Below are positions 1-5,831 of a stretch of DNA of 13,675 nucleotides, in pieces. The notes beneath the pieces were generated by a model. It had not been told where the DNA came from. It worked only from the letters and a program-made list of their open reading frames with translations, and did not search any database. Where the stretch lies: NCBI GenBank assembly GCA_030018135.1, contig JASEGJ010000027.1:1-13675 (forward strand). The letters run 5' to 3'. The position numbers and the translations under genes were made by a program. This DNA is from Candidatus Hodarchaeaceae archaeon (GTDB lineage: Archaea > Hadarchaeota > Hadarchaeia > Hadarchaeales > Hadarchaeaceae). How positions within the stretch are numbered: the first letter of the stretch is position 1; every line of letters starts with the position of its first letter.

Positions 1-310
1 CCCCGCCGCGACGGGGCTTGACCGGGATTCGAACCCAGTATCGAGCGAGTTTCGTGCCCCGGCGTTCAATTCTGATGAGGTCCTTTCTGATGGAGAGCGG
101 GTGTTCCCGCTCGGGCCTGACGCACCTGTAGAATCGCTCTGCCTGCCGGCGGTTAGCGGAGTGGAGTTCAACATTGGGGTCGCCCCGCAGGAGCCGCTGG
201 AGCCCCTCATACTCGTGGTCGAGGATTTGGCGCTTAACGTTGGTCAGCCCCACGACCTTCGCCCTGACGACCTTCTGCACCTGCATCGCGGCCACCCATC
301 CCCCGTCCAT
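1..310 (-). CDS. tnpB: TnpB-like protein of an IS605-family element, N-terminal part (cut by window edge)
   Basis: An open minus-strand frame begins at ATG 310 and continues off the left edge; an in-frame TAA (322-320) lies just upstream. The roughly 103 visible residues match, from memory, the N-terminus of archaeal IS605 OrfB/TnpB proteins: a basic start with KVVRAKVVGLT, then LHSANRRQAERFY, then a segment with SIRKDLIRIERR and KLARYWVRIPV. TnpB is an RNA-guided DNA endonuclease encoded by IS200/IS605 transposons; its RuvC catalytic domain would lie outside the window, so activity cannot be judged. The start is uncertain. ATG 310 sits directly behind a G-run, too close for a ribosome-binding site, whereas ATG 286 has GGGTGG about 8 bases upstream. 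No TnpA transposase is visible. Family assignment is fairly secure; intactness is unknown. Confidence 0.75.
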   Translation of the reverse strand, partial: MDGGWVAAMQVQKVVRAKVVGLTNVKRQILDHEYEGLQRLLRGDPNVELHSANRRQAERFYRCVRPEREHPLSIRKDLIRIERRGTKLARYWVRIPVKPRRGG

Positions 311-376
311 CACCCCCGCTTAAGCGATTTTCGTGGGGAGAGAGGTCACCGAAAGTGTTCGGGCCGCCGCTCCCAT

Positions 377-396
377 CCCCGCTTTGAAGAGCGGGG
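377..396. repeat. GC-rich hairpin upstream of tnpB, followed on the plus strand by TTTT
   Basis: CCCCGCT (377-383) pairs with AGCGGGG (390-396), extended by a T-G wobble, around a TGAA loop. TTTT follows at 397-400. Read on the minus strand it lies about 67 bases before the tnpB start, the position of a subterminal IS605 left-end hairpin. The same eight bases CCCCGCTT recur at 314-321. It could equally act as a plus-strand terminator, but no plus-strand gene is visible before it. Confidence 0.6.
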
Positions 397-412
397 TTTT
401 CCCGCGGCGGGG

Positions 413-422
413 TCTATAAAAG
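413..422 (+). promoter_or_regulatory. TATA-like box before the N-hydrolase-like gene
   Basis: TCTATAAAAG is centred about 27 bases before ATG 445. Archaeal TATA boxes lie about 25 bases before the transcription start, so the transcript would start almost at the ATG. Its reverse complement is also TATA-like and could serve tnpB on the other strand. Confidence 0.5.
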
Positions 423-444
423 CGGAAGTTGCCAGGGGAGACAA

Positions 445-867
445 ATGGTAAAAAAAGTTTACCTGTCGGTGCCTTTGATCGCTAACCGGGACGTGCGAAC
501 TGCCAAGCGAATCGCTAGAATTATCGAAGCAGCTGGTCACAAAATAATTTCCCCTTGGGTCCTCGAGAGGAACCCAAATGGAAATCTGACGGCGGCGGAG
601 GTTTTCGAGCGCGACACGAATGGCGTTAGAGAGTGCGATGTCATCGTTGCGGAGGCGTCCACGCCCAGCCACGGCATCGGCATTGAAATGATGCTGGCGC
701 ACACCTTGGGGAAGAGGATAATCTGCATTTACAGGTCCGGCACCAAGCTTTCGCGGATGATTCAGGGCATGCCGAATGCGGTTCTGATCGAATATACGGG
801 CGTCTCGGATCTAAGGAAAAAGCTGTCGACCGAGCTTAAGGTACTTAAAGACCGACTCCAATCTTGA
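445..867 (+). CDS. Nucleoside 2-deoxyribosyltransferase-fold protein, DNPH1/RCL-like
   Basis: This 140-residue protein looks like the DNPH1/RCL group of the nucleoside 2-deoxyribosyltransferase superfamily. Known members hydrolyse the N-glycosidic bond of 2'-deoxynucleoside 5'-monophosphates, a nucleotide-sanitising or salvage reaction. Visible signs: an N-terminal beta strand with VYLSVPL, a CDVIVAEAS strand with Asp65, then TPSHGIGIE with Ser75 and Glu81, where family members carry the phosphate-binding Ser and the catalytic Glu. A strand GKRIICIYR and an SRMIQG segment resemble the RCL C-terminus. Length fits the family (about 140-175). GGGGAG at 435-440 is a good ribosome-binding site for ATG 445. 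The thiolase-like gene starts 21 bases downstream, so co-transcription is likely. Exact substrate is not determinable; a phosphoribosyl or other N-glycosidase role is possible. Confidence 0.75.
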   Translation: MVKKVYLSVPLIANRDVRTAKRIARIIEAAGHKIISPWVLERNPNGNLTAAEVFERDTNGVRECDVIVAEASTPSHGIGIEMMLAHTLGKRIICIYRSGTKLSRMIQGMPNAVLIEYTGVSDLRKKLSTELKVLKDRLQS

Positions 868-877
868 ATTCGTCGAT

Positions 878-885
878 GAGGTGAT
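878..885 (+). promoter_or_regulatory. Ribosome-binding site deciding a TTG start
   Basis: GAGGTGAT lies 3 bases before TTG 889. No ATG or GTG with comparable spacing is present in this frame, so this site fixes TTG as the start of the thiolase-like gene. Confidence 0.75.
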
Positions 886-888
886 AAA

Positions 889-2052
889 TTGAGGGATGTG
901 GCGATCATAGGATGCGGGATGACGAAATTTGGAAGGATCGAGGGCAAGAATTTAATGGATCTAATGGTGGAAGCCTCCCTAAGGGCAATCGATGACGCCG
1001 GGGTAGGAGAGGAGGACTTCGATTCAGTTTACGTGGGAAATATGATGGCGGGAGAACTCACCCACCAGACCGCGATAGCAAGCGCCCTCGTAGATCGAAT
1101 TAATTTGATCCCGGCGGCCGCGGAACGGGTGGAGAACGGTCCAGCGTCTGGGGCGTCCGCAGTCAAAAATGGCTTTCTGGCGGTGGCTTCCGGGGCAAGC
1201 GACTTGGTGCTCGTCGCTGGCGGGGAGAAGATGACGGAGGCCGATACGGATGTCATCACCGACTTGGTATCCACGATGACCCATCCAACCGCAGAATACG
1301 TGCACGGCGTGACCTTGCCCGCCATGGCCGCGTTGCTCACCCGCCTCTACATGGAACGTTACGGTCTCACCGAGCGCCACTTGGCGATGGTCGCGGTCAA
1401 GAACCATTCCAACGCCATGAAAAATCCATATGCTCACATCCAGAGGCCATGCACGGTCGAAGGCGCCATGAGCTCAGTCATGATCGCAGACCCGCTTCGG
1501 CTTTACTACGCTTGCCCGATCAGCGACGGCGCTGCCGCGGTGGTTCTATGTCCCTTGGAGAAAGCGAAGGAGTTCGCGGATAAACCCGTTCGAATCGCCG
1601 GCTTCGGGCACGCAAGCGATGTGCAGACCCTTCACGAGCGGGAAGACCCAGCAGTACTCAAATCGGTCCAGCTCGCCTCGCAGCGGGCGTTCGAGATGGC
1701 CAAGCTAAAGCCCAAGGACATAGATGTCGTGGAAACCCACGATGCCTTCGAGATACTGGAAATCGTGCAAAGTGAGGATGCCGGATTTTTTGAGAAGGGA
1801 AAGGGGCACCTGGCAGTTGAAAAGGGCGTGACCGCGCTTGATGGGGAACTGCCGATCAACCCATCTGGAGGGCTGAAGGCGAGGGGCCACCCCGTGGGAG
1901 CGACCGGCGTGGCGCAGATAGTCGAGCTCGTTTGGCAGTTGCGAGGTGAGGCCGGCGAACGGCAGGTCAAAGGCGCGAAACGGGCCTTCGCCTGCAACTT
2001 CGGGGGCTTCGGCAACAACACCGTCATACATATCTTGGAGAGGGTGGGTTAA
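889..2052 (+). CDS. Thiolase-fold protein (SCP-x/archaeal thiolase type) with Pro in place of the nucleophilic Cys
   Basis: This 387-residue protein has the full thiolase fold. The N-terminal domain opens with VAIIGCGMTKFG, and the block that normally reads ACASG reads NGPASGAS, putting Pro85 where thiolases have the acyl-accepting cysteine. Other features are kept: HDAF at 284-287 (the His motif of SCP-x thiolases), GHPVGATG with His334, and CNFGGFG with Cys369. Archaeal thiolases typically make or cleave acetoacetyl-CoA and pair with a DUF35 protein, which starts one base after this stop codon. Without the cysteine, ordinary ping-pong thiolysis is unlikely. Thiolase-fold aldolases such as bacterial Ltp2, which also lack the cysteine and need a DUF35 partner, are a possible model (inference). 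Family certain; reaction unknown. Many databases would call it acetyl-CoA acetyltransferase. Confidence 0.88.
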   Translation: MRDVAIIGCGMTKFGRIEGKNLMDLMVEASLRAIDDAGVGEEDFDSVYVGNMMAGELTHQTAIASALVDRINLIPAAAERVENGPASGASAVKNGFLAVASGASDLVLVAGGEKMTEADTDVITDLVSTMTHPTAEYVHGVTLPAMAALLTRLYMERYGLTERHLAMVAVKNHSNAMKNPYAHIQRPCTVEGAMSSVMIADPLRLYYACPISDGAAAVVLCPLEKAKEFADKPVRIAGFGHASDVQTLHEREDPAVLKSVQLASQRAFEMAKLKPKDIDVVETHDAFEILEIVQSEDAGFFEKGKGHLAVEKGVTALDGELPINPSGGLKARGHPVGATGVAQIVELVWQLRGEAGERQVKGAKRAFACNFGGFGNNTVIHILERVG

Positions 2053-2053
2053 G

Positions 2054-2401
2054 ATGCAGGAGAGGCTCACTGGCTTCAAATGTAAGCGCTGCGGTCGGGT
2101 GACGTACCCGAAGCACGAGCGCTGTCTGAGTTGCAGGGGCACCGAGTTCGAGGAGGTCGGGTTGGGCGACGAGTGCACCCTGCTGACCTACACCAAGCTT
2201 TATGCCCTGCCCGAGGGGATTGAGATGCCGCCCCTGACGCTCGGGGTGGTCGACTTCGGCGGCGGCGTGCGAGCACTGGGGCAAATAATATCAGACGACC
2301 CAAAGATTGGGATGAAGCTCCGCCCAGTCTGGGGGAAGCTCCGCAAGATCGGTGAAGAAGAGATGTACGGGTTCAAGTTTGAACCAGCCGAAAAAGGTTA
2401 A
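2054..2401 (+). CDS. DUF35 Zn-ribbon/OB-fold acyl-CoA-binding partner protein
   Basis: This 115-residue protein has the two-part DUF35 layout: a rubredoxin-like zinc ribbon (Cys10, Cys13, Cys24, Cys27, two CxxC pairs) and an OB-fold from about residue 35 onward, with LTYTKLYA and LTLGVVDF strands. DUF35 proteins bind thiolase-family enzymes and help channel or bind CoA esters; in archaea they form complexes with acetoacetyl-CoA thiolase and HMG-CoA synthase. ATG 2054 was chosen because GGTGGGTT (2043-2050) precedes it and the preceding gene ends at 2052, giving tight coupling. A longer in-frame start at 1946 would lie deep inside the thiolase-like gene and is rejected. No HMG-CoA synthase gene is adjacent, so a mevalonate role is not shown. 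Confidence 0.88.
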   Translation: MQERLTGFKCKRCGRVTYPKHERCLSCRGTEFEEVGLGDECTLLTYTKLYALPEGIEMPPLTLGVVDFGGGVRALGQIISDDPKIGMKLRPVWGKLRKIGEEEMYGFKFEPAEKG

Positions 2402-2438
2402 ATGCCTTTAGCTGGATGAAAAAAAGGGAGGGATCGTG

Positions 2439-3032
2439 ATGGAGGTTGACTGGAAAAGTGTAATGAAACCTTACCCAAAGCGAAGGATCGTCCTGCCGAA
2501 CGGCGAGGAGATGATCGTTTACTCGCAGACGAAAGATGAAATCGAACAAGTCGCCGAAGCTATAATGTCGAACATAAAATACCACAAGGACCTCTTCGAC
2601 CTCGTGACCTCGGAGATCATCACCGAGCTTTACCTCTGGCGGGAGAACCGACCGATGTGGGGTTGCCCGCCTGAGAGCCACTTTAACCTCGTCGGGAAGG
2701 TGGGGGGCGAAATAGTCGGTTGCTCGAACGGCGCGCTGCGGGATCCGAAGACCGGGTGCAGCCTCCACACAATAACAATGAAGCGCGGGCTGCAGATAGG
2801 TGCTTACCTCTGGCCGTGCAAACTTGAGCACTACTTTGATGTGCTTGGGATTGAAAGGCTTGAGGCGAGCGCGGAAAGTGCGATCGGAGGGCGAAAGCTC
2901 TTCGCAACGTACGGTTTTACACCGCAGCCCTTCCCCGAGAAAAAGAGTCACTTCGGGACTCAATTGCAAGTGATGACGCGCGAGCAGTGGGAACGGATAA
3001 AGCCAGGCAAGCTCGTAGGCGAGCGGATCTAG
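2439..3032 (+). CDS. GNAT-like N-acetyltransferase
   Basis: This 197-residue protein ends in a segment typical of the GNAT fold. RGLQIGA at about 116-122 resembles the acetyl-CoA-binding RGxGIG loop, though the usual second Gly is Gln. A helix (LEHYFDVLGIERLEA) follows, then the LFATYGFTP ending common to GNAT proteins at about 154-162. The N-terminal half (residues 1-90) is not recognised. Family knowledge suggests acetyl transfer from acetyl-CoA to an amine, but the substrate cannot be told. The start could be GTG 2436 or ATG 2439; GGGAGG at 2426-2431 lies 7 bases before the ATG and 4 before the GTG, so the ATG is preferred. It sits 37 bases after the DUF35 gene, probably in the same transcript, and may act on a product of the thiolase-like pair or be unrelated. 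Confidence 0.65.
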   Translation: MEVDWKSVMKPYPKRRIVLPNGEEMIVYSQTKDEIEQVAEAIMSNIKYHKDLFDLVTSEIITELYLWRENRPMWGCPPESHFNLVGKVGGEIVGCSNGALRDPKTGCSLHTITMKRGLQIGAYLWPCKLEHYFDVLGIERLEASAESAIGGRKLFATYGFTPQPFPEKKSHFGTQLQVMTREQWERIKPGKLVGERI

Positions 3033-3040
3033 CCCTTTTC

Positions 3041-3089
3041 AGCGGTCTAGCGCGTGGGAGACGCATCCCAACCGCTAAGTTTATTTTTT
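3041..3089 (+). terminator. Bulged hairpin followed by a T-rich tract, overlapping a TATA box
   Basis: AGCGGT (3041-3046) pairs with ACCGCT (3071-3076), and TGGGA (3055-3059) with TCCCA (3066-3070), leaving an 8-base bulge on one side and a 6-base loop. TTTATTTTTT follows at 3080-3089. It could end the upstream transcript nine bases after the GNAT gene. The same T-tract is the best TATA candidate for the next gene. Confidence 0.45.
3080..3089 (+). promoter_or_regulatory. TATA-like box for the ferredoxin-oxidoreductase unit
   Basis: TTTATTTTTT lies about 35 bases before TTG 3119. A transcript start near 3109 would leave a leader of about 10 bases over the GGGGT ribosome-binding site at 3108-3112. 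The spacing is tight but workable. Confidence 0.45.
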
Positions 3090-3118
3090 GGAACAAAACC
3101 CACAATAGGGGTAATTCA

Positions 3119-3598
3119 TTGTACAAGCGGATCGCCCTCATAGAAAATCCGCCCATCAATACATGCGTCGGCTGTCGCACCTGCGAATCCGCGTGCTCCT
3201 TTTGGCACGAGAGGGCATTCAATCCGGAAAAATCGCGCATCCGCGTCACCCGCACGGAGTACGGCATAAGCTACCCAATCACCTGCCGTCAATGTTTTAA
3301 GGCCCCATGCGTGGACGCTTGCCCGACCCGCGCGATCCACAGGAATGCTGAAACGGGCGTGGTGTTGGTGAGCGAGGGGCTTTGCATAGGTTGCGGCCTC
3401 TGCGTCGAAAGATGTCCGTTTGGCGCCATTGTCTTACATCCGGACAAAAAAGTCGCGATTAAATGCGACCTCTGCGGCGGCACCCCCGCATGCGTTAAGT
3501 TCTGCCCCGAGCGGGTTCTCCGCCACATCGATGTCAATGTTGCGGCACAAGGTCGCCGTCGTAGCTGGGTGGAATCCAAGGTCGGCGGGGGTGCGTAG
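3119..3598 (+). CDS. Polyferredoxin subunit with four 4Fe-4S clusters, partner of the aldehyde oxidoreductase
   Basis: This 159-residue iron-sulfur protein has 16 cysteines in four groups: C16/19/22/26, C56/59/64/68, C89/92/95/99 and C116/119/125/129, the HycB/DmsB-like arrangement for four 4Fe-4S clusters. Such subunits carry electrons between a catalytic molybdenum or tungsten enzyme and ferredoxin or another carrier. The next gene, starting 2 bases after this stop, is that catalytic enzyme. The order matches AorA-AorB of bacterial tungsten aldehyde oxidoreductases and BamC-BamB of benzoyl-CoA reductase; no FAD-bearing third subunit follows. TTG 3119 was chosen because GGGGT (3108-3112) lies 6 bases before it and the protein then starts just ahead of the first cysteine cluster. 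The longer in-frame start at 2987 would overlap the GNAT gene and adds unrelated basic sequence. Confidence 0.88.
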   Translation: MYKRIALIENPPINTCVGCRTCESACSFWHERAFNPEKSRIRVTRTEYGISYPITCRQCFKAPCVDACPTRAIHRNAETGVVLVSEGLCIGCGLCVERCPFGAIVLHPDKKVAIKCDLCGGTPACVKFCPERVLRHIDVNVAAQGRRRSWVESKVGGGA

Positions 3599-3600
3599 GG

Positions 3601-5532
3601 ATGGCGCTCAGGTACTCCGGCTACGTCGGCAAATATCTGCGCGTGGATCTCACCAGCGGCAAAATCTCGGAAGTCCACCTAGAGGAGCAGCTCACCCGCC
3701 TTTACCTCGGCGGAAACGGTTTCGGGACTAAAATTCTTTGGGATGAGGTCCCGGTCGGCGTCGACCCGTTTGATCCGGAAAATAGGCTTATCTTCAGCAC
3801 CGGTCCTTTGACCGGCACCGTGTGGCCCACCGCGGGTCGGCTGGAGGTCATAGGCAAGAGTCCCCTCACCGGCATTTATGGCGATGCTAACGCAGGCGGG
3901 CATTTCGCCCCCGAACTCAAATTTGCGGGCTATGACATGATCGTCTTTCAGGGCAAAAGCAAAAAGCCCGTATACCTTTGGGTCGAAGACGGTCGTGCCG
4001 AGTTGCGCGACGCCTCTCACCTCTGGGGCAAGGGCACTTGGGAGGCCGAAAGGACAATCCGCAAGGATCATGGGGACGGGGGGATCAAGGTAGCTGGCAT
4101 CGGCCAGGCCGGCGAAAATAGGGTGCGTTTCGCAGGCATCATCACGAGCGGCAGGGCAGCCGCTAGGACTGGATTAGGCGCGGTGATGGGCAGCAAAAAT
4201 CTCAAGTGCGTGGCGGCTCGAGGCACATTCGATGTCGGGGTCGCCAAAGATGAGTTTTATGATTACGCTTACGAGATTCATCAGCAAATTTTAGCAAACG
4301 AGTACACGCCATCGACATCCAGATACGGCACGCTGGGCTTGGTTAATCCCATGAACGAAATCAGCCGCTTTCCGACCAAGAACTTCCAGCGCGGTGACTT
4401 CCCGTACGCGAATGAAATTTCTGGAGAGATCCTCGAGAAAAAATTCCTCGTCAGGCGCGTCGGCTGCTACGCTTGTCCAATAAGCTGTGGTCGAACCGTG
4501 GCAGTTAGAGATGGACCATATAAGGGCACCTACACAGAGGGGGTTGAGTACGAAACCATCAACGCGTTGGGTGCCAGAACCTGGAATAGGGACATGGCGT
4601 CTATCCTCAAAGGCGACCTCCTTTGCGATGAATATGGCATCGATTCAATTTCCACTGGCGGCGTTATCGCTTTCGCGATGGAATGCTTCGAGAACGGCAT
4701 CATCTCCGAAGGGGACACCGACGGACTCAAACTCGAATGGGGAAATCCCGAGATAGTGCTGGAACTTATCGAAAAGATAGCGAAGAGGGAAGGAATAGGA
4801 AACGTGTTGGCAGAGGGAGTAGTAAGGGCGGCCAAGAAATTCGGCAAAGGCGCTGAATATTATGCCATGCACATCAAGGGGATGGAGATGTCCGCCCAGG
4901 ATCCGCGCAGCCAGCAATCCTACATCTTGGCCCACATCACAGGCACGCGGGGCGCGGACCATTTAAAGGGCTTTCCGTGCATAGACGAAACTGGCTACGT
5001 GGACGCGGCGGTCAGGAGATATGGGGAGCAATATTTGCCAGAGATAGTGGACGGGCTTTCGACCAAGTACAAGCCCATGGTTGTAAAGGATGGTGAGGAG
5101 TTGGGGGCCGTGGCGGACAGCGCGATAGTCTGCAAGTTCGGAACGCATTTCCCGCCCGCCTATTATTGGCCGGAGCTCGCGAGGGGGATAAGCTTGGCCA
5201 CCGGCATGCAGCTGGGCATCGCCGAGCTGAAGGAAATTGGGGAGAGGATTTACAACTTGCAGAGGTGCTTCAACGTCCGGGAGGGGATCGGCCGCAGGGA
5301 CGACACTCAGCCTAGGCGGATACTGGTCGAGAGCGGCACCGGTAGGGCAAAAGGTCATGCCGCCGGTCCCCTGCAGGAGCTGATGCTGGATGAGTACTAT
5401 GAGCTGAGGCGGTGGGACAAAAAAACTGGCTGGCCGACTCGGGCCAAGCTCGAGGAATTAGGACTTAAGAATGTCGCTGAGGATATGGAGAAGATGGGAC
5501 GGCTTCCCGCCCGTGGCAAAAGGAGGCGATAG
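3601..5532 (+). CDS. Aldehyde ferredoxin oxidoreductase family protein (tungsten/molybdopterin)
   Basis: This 643-residue protein matches the AOR family in length (600-660) and motifs. The N-terminal domain includes GGNGFGTKILW and the pterin-binding GRAAARTGLGAVMGSKNLK. A 4Fe-4S cluster is set by CxxCxxxC (Cys289, Cys292, Cys296) and a distant Cys511 in the DSAIVCKF block. A second pterin-contact region carries DPRSQQ and GTRGADHLKG. Family members oxidise aldehydes to carboxylic acids (or the reverse) at a bis-pterin tungsten centre, normally in the cytoplasm. With a separate polyferredoxin gene upstream it resembles the AorB/BamB branch rather than the single-subunit Pyrococcus enzymes. 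Substrate is unknown; upstream CoA-ester genes suggest an aldehyde derived from or going to an acyl-CoA pathway (inference). No frameshift or missing ligand was noticed. Confidence 0.92.
   Translation: MALRYSGYVGKYLRVDLTSGKISEVHLEEQLTRLYLGGNGFGTKILWDEVPVGVDPFDPENRLIFSTGPLTGTVWPTAGRLEVIGKSPLTGIYGDANAGGHFAPELKFAGYDMIVFQGKSKKPVYLWVEDGRAELRDASHLWGKGTWEAERTIRKDHGDGGIKVAGIGQAGENRVRFAGIITSGRAAARTGLGAVMGSKNLKCVAARGTFDVGVAKDEFYDYAYEIHQQILANEYTPSTSRYGTLGLVNPMNEISRFPTKNFQRGDFPYANEISGEILEKKFLVRRVGCYACPISCGRTVAVRDGPYKGTYTEGVEYETINALGARTWNRDMASILKGDLLCDEYGIDSISTGGVIAFAMECFENGIISEGDTDGLKLEWGNPEIVLELIEKIAKREGIGNVLAEGVVRAAKKFGKGAEYYAMHIKGMEMSAQDPRSQQSYILAHITGTRGADHLKGFPCIDETGYVDAAVRRYGEQYLPEIVDGLSTKYKPMVVKDGEELGAVADSAIVCKFGTHFPPAYYWPELARGISLATGMQLGIAELKEIGERIYNLQRCFNVREGIGRRDDTQPRRILVESGTGRAKGHAAGPLQELMLDEYYELRRWDKKTGWPTRAKLEELGLKNVAEDMEKMGRLPARGKRRR
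5521..5526 (+). promoter_or_regulatory. Ribosome-binding site inside the end of the AOR gene
   Basis: AGGAGG lies 6 bases before GTG 5533, overlapping the last codons of the oxidoreductase gene. Its strength and spacing are the main evidence that the small frame behind it is translated, and that translation is coupled to AOR. Confidence 0.65.
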
Positions 5533-5700
5533 GTGCGTGCTTCTATGCCCGAAGTGAAATGTCCGGACGATGGCACCCGCTTAGGGAACTTCGAAGCACA
5601 CGACGCTGGGTATTACGAAAAGACGAAGAGGTTTTACTCGAAGCTTTGCCCAAAGTGCAGCAAGGTTTGGTTCTTTGGGTGTTCACGGATGGGAGGGTAA
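5533..5700 (+). CDS. Small cysteine-containing, possible Zn-ribbon protein
   Basis: A 55-residue frame starts at GTG 5533, directly after the AOR stop codon, behind a consensus ribosome-binding site at 5521-5526. Its cysteines are Cys10 (KCPDDG), Cys39 and Cys42 (LCPKC) and Cys50 (FFGC), a spacing that suggests a small zinc ribbon or metal site. No family is recognised. An internal ATG at 5545 would give 51 residues but lies 18 bases from the ribosome-binding site. Tight coupling suggests a role with the oxidoreductase, for example a metal-binding accessory or maturation factor, but nothing in the sequence shows this. It could also be a short regulatory Zn-finger protein. Confidence 0.55.
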   Translation: MRASMPEVKCPDDGTRLGNFEAHDAGYYEKTKRFYSKLCPKCSKVWFFGCSRMGG

Positions 5701-5790
5701 GGATAGAATCGACAACGACGGCAATCCTGCACGAAAAATAGCTTTTCCTGACGAGGTCTTCTGAGACGATCGGTACCACCAGCAGCGGGT

Positions 5791-5798
5791 CATTTAAT
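5791..5798 (+). promoter_or_regulatory. TATA-like box for the DUF2877 gene
   Basis: CATTTAAT lies about 37 bases before ATG 5832, in the 131-base gap after the small cysteine protein. A start near 5820 would give a leader of about 12 bases. The match is moderate. Confidence 0.4.
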
Positions 5799-5831
5799 CT
5801 TCGAATGCGCATTACAAATGGAGCTGGCTGA

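Larger units (their letters stand above)
1..400 (-). mobile_element. Partial IS200/IS605-type element (tnpB side; outer boundary approximate)
   Basis: The element is inferred from the TnpB reading frame and from a hairpin placed upstream of it, where the left end of such transposons normally carries an imperfect palindrome. These elements have no terminal inverted repeats or target duplications, so the edge at about 400 is a guess. The other end, where the guide RNA would be encoded, is outside the window. Confidence 0.45.

Noticed and set aside
22-37. tRNA T-arm-like sequence on the minus strand (GGGTTCGAATCCC)
   Set aside because: No matching acceptor stem, anticodon arm or D-arm is found around it, and the stretch reads in frame as the conserved YWVRIPV region of TnpB.
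1-412. Inverted repeat CCCCGCCGCG (1-10) with CGCGGCGGGG (403-412), possible element ends
   Set aside because: One copy lies inside the TnpB coding frame and IS605 elements lack terminal inverted repeats; chance in G/C-rich DNA is more likely.
101-451. Plus-strand open frame of 116 codons
   Set aside because: It lies antisense to tnpB and crosses the hairpin and promoter; its product matches nothing and is Pro/His/Arg-rich as expected of a shadow frame.
1946-2053. Upstream extension of the DUF35 gene to 1946
   Set aside because: It would overlap the thiolase-like gene by over 100 bases in another frame; ATG 2054 has its own ribosome-binding site and starts just before the zinc ribbon.
2987-3118. 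Upstream extension of the ferredoxin gene to 2987
   Set aside because: It runs through the end of the GNAT gene, the hairpin and the TATA-like tract; TTG 3119 has a well-placed GGGGT site.
5559-5741. Plus-strand 60-codon frame overlapping the small cysteine protein
   Set aside because: It lacks a ribosome-binding site and overlaps, in another frame, a frame with a consensus site and a clear cysteine pattern.
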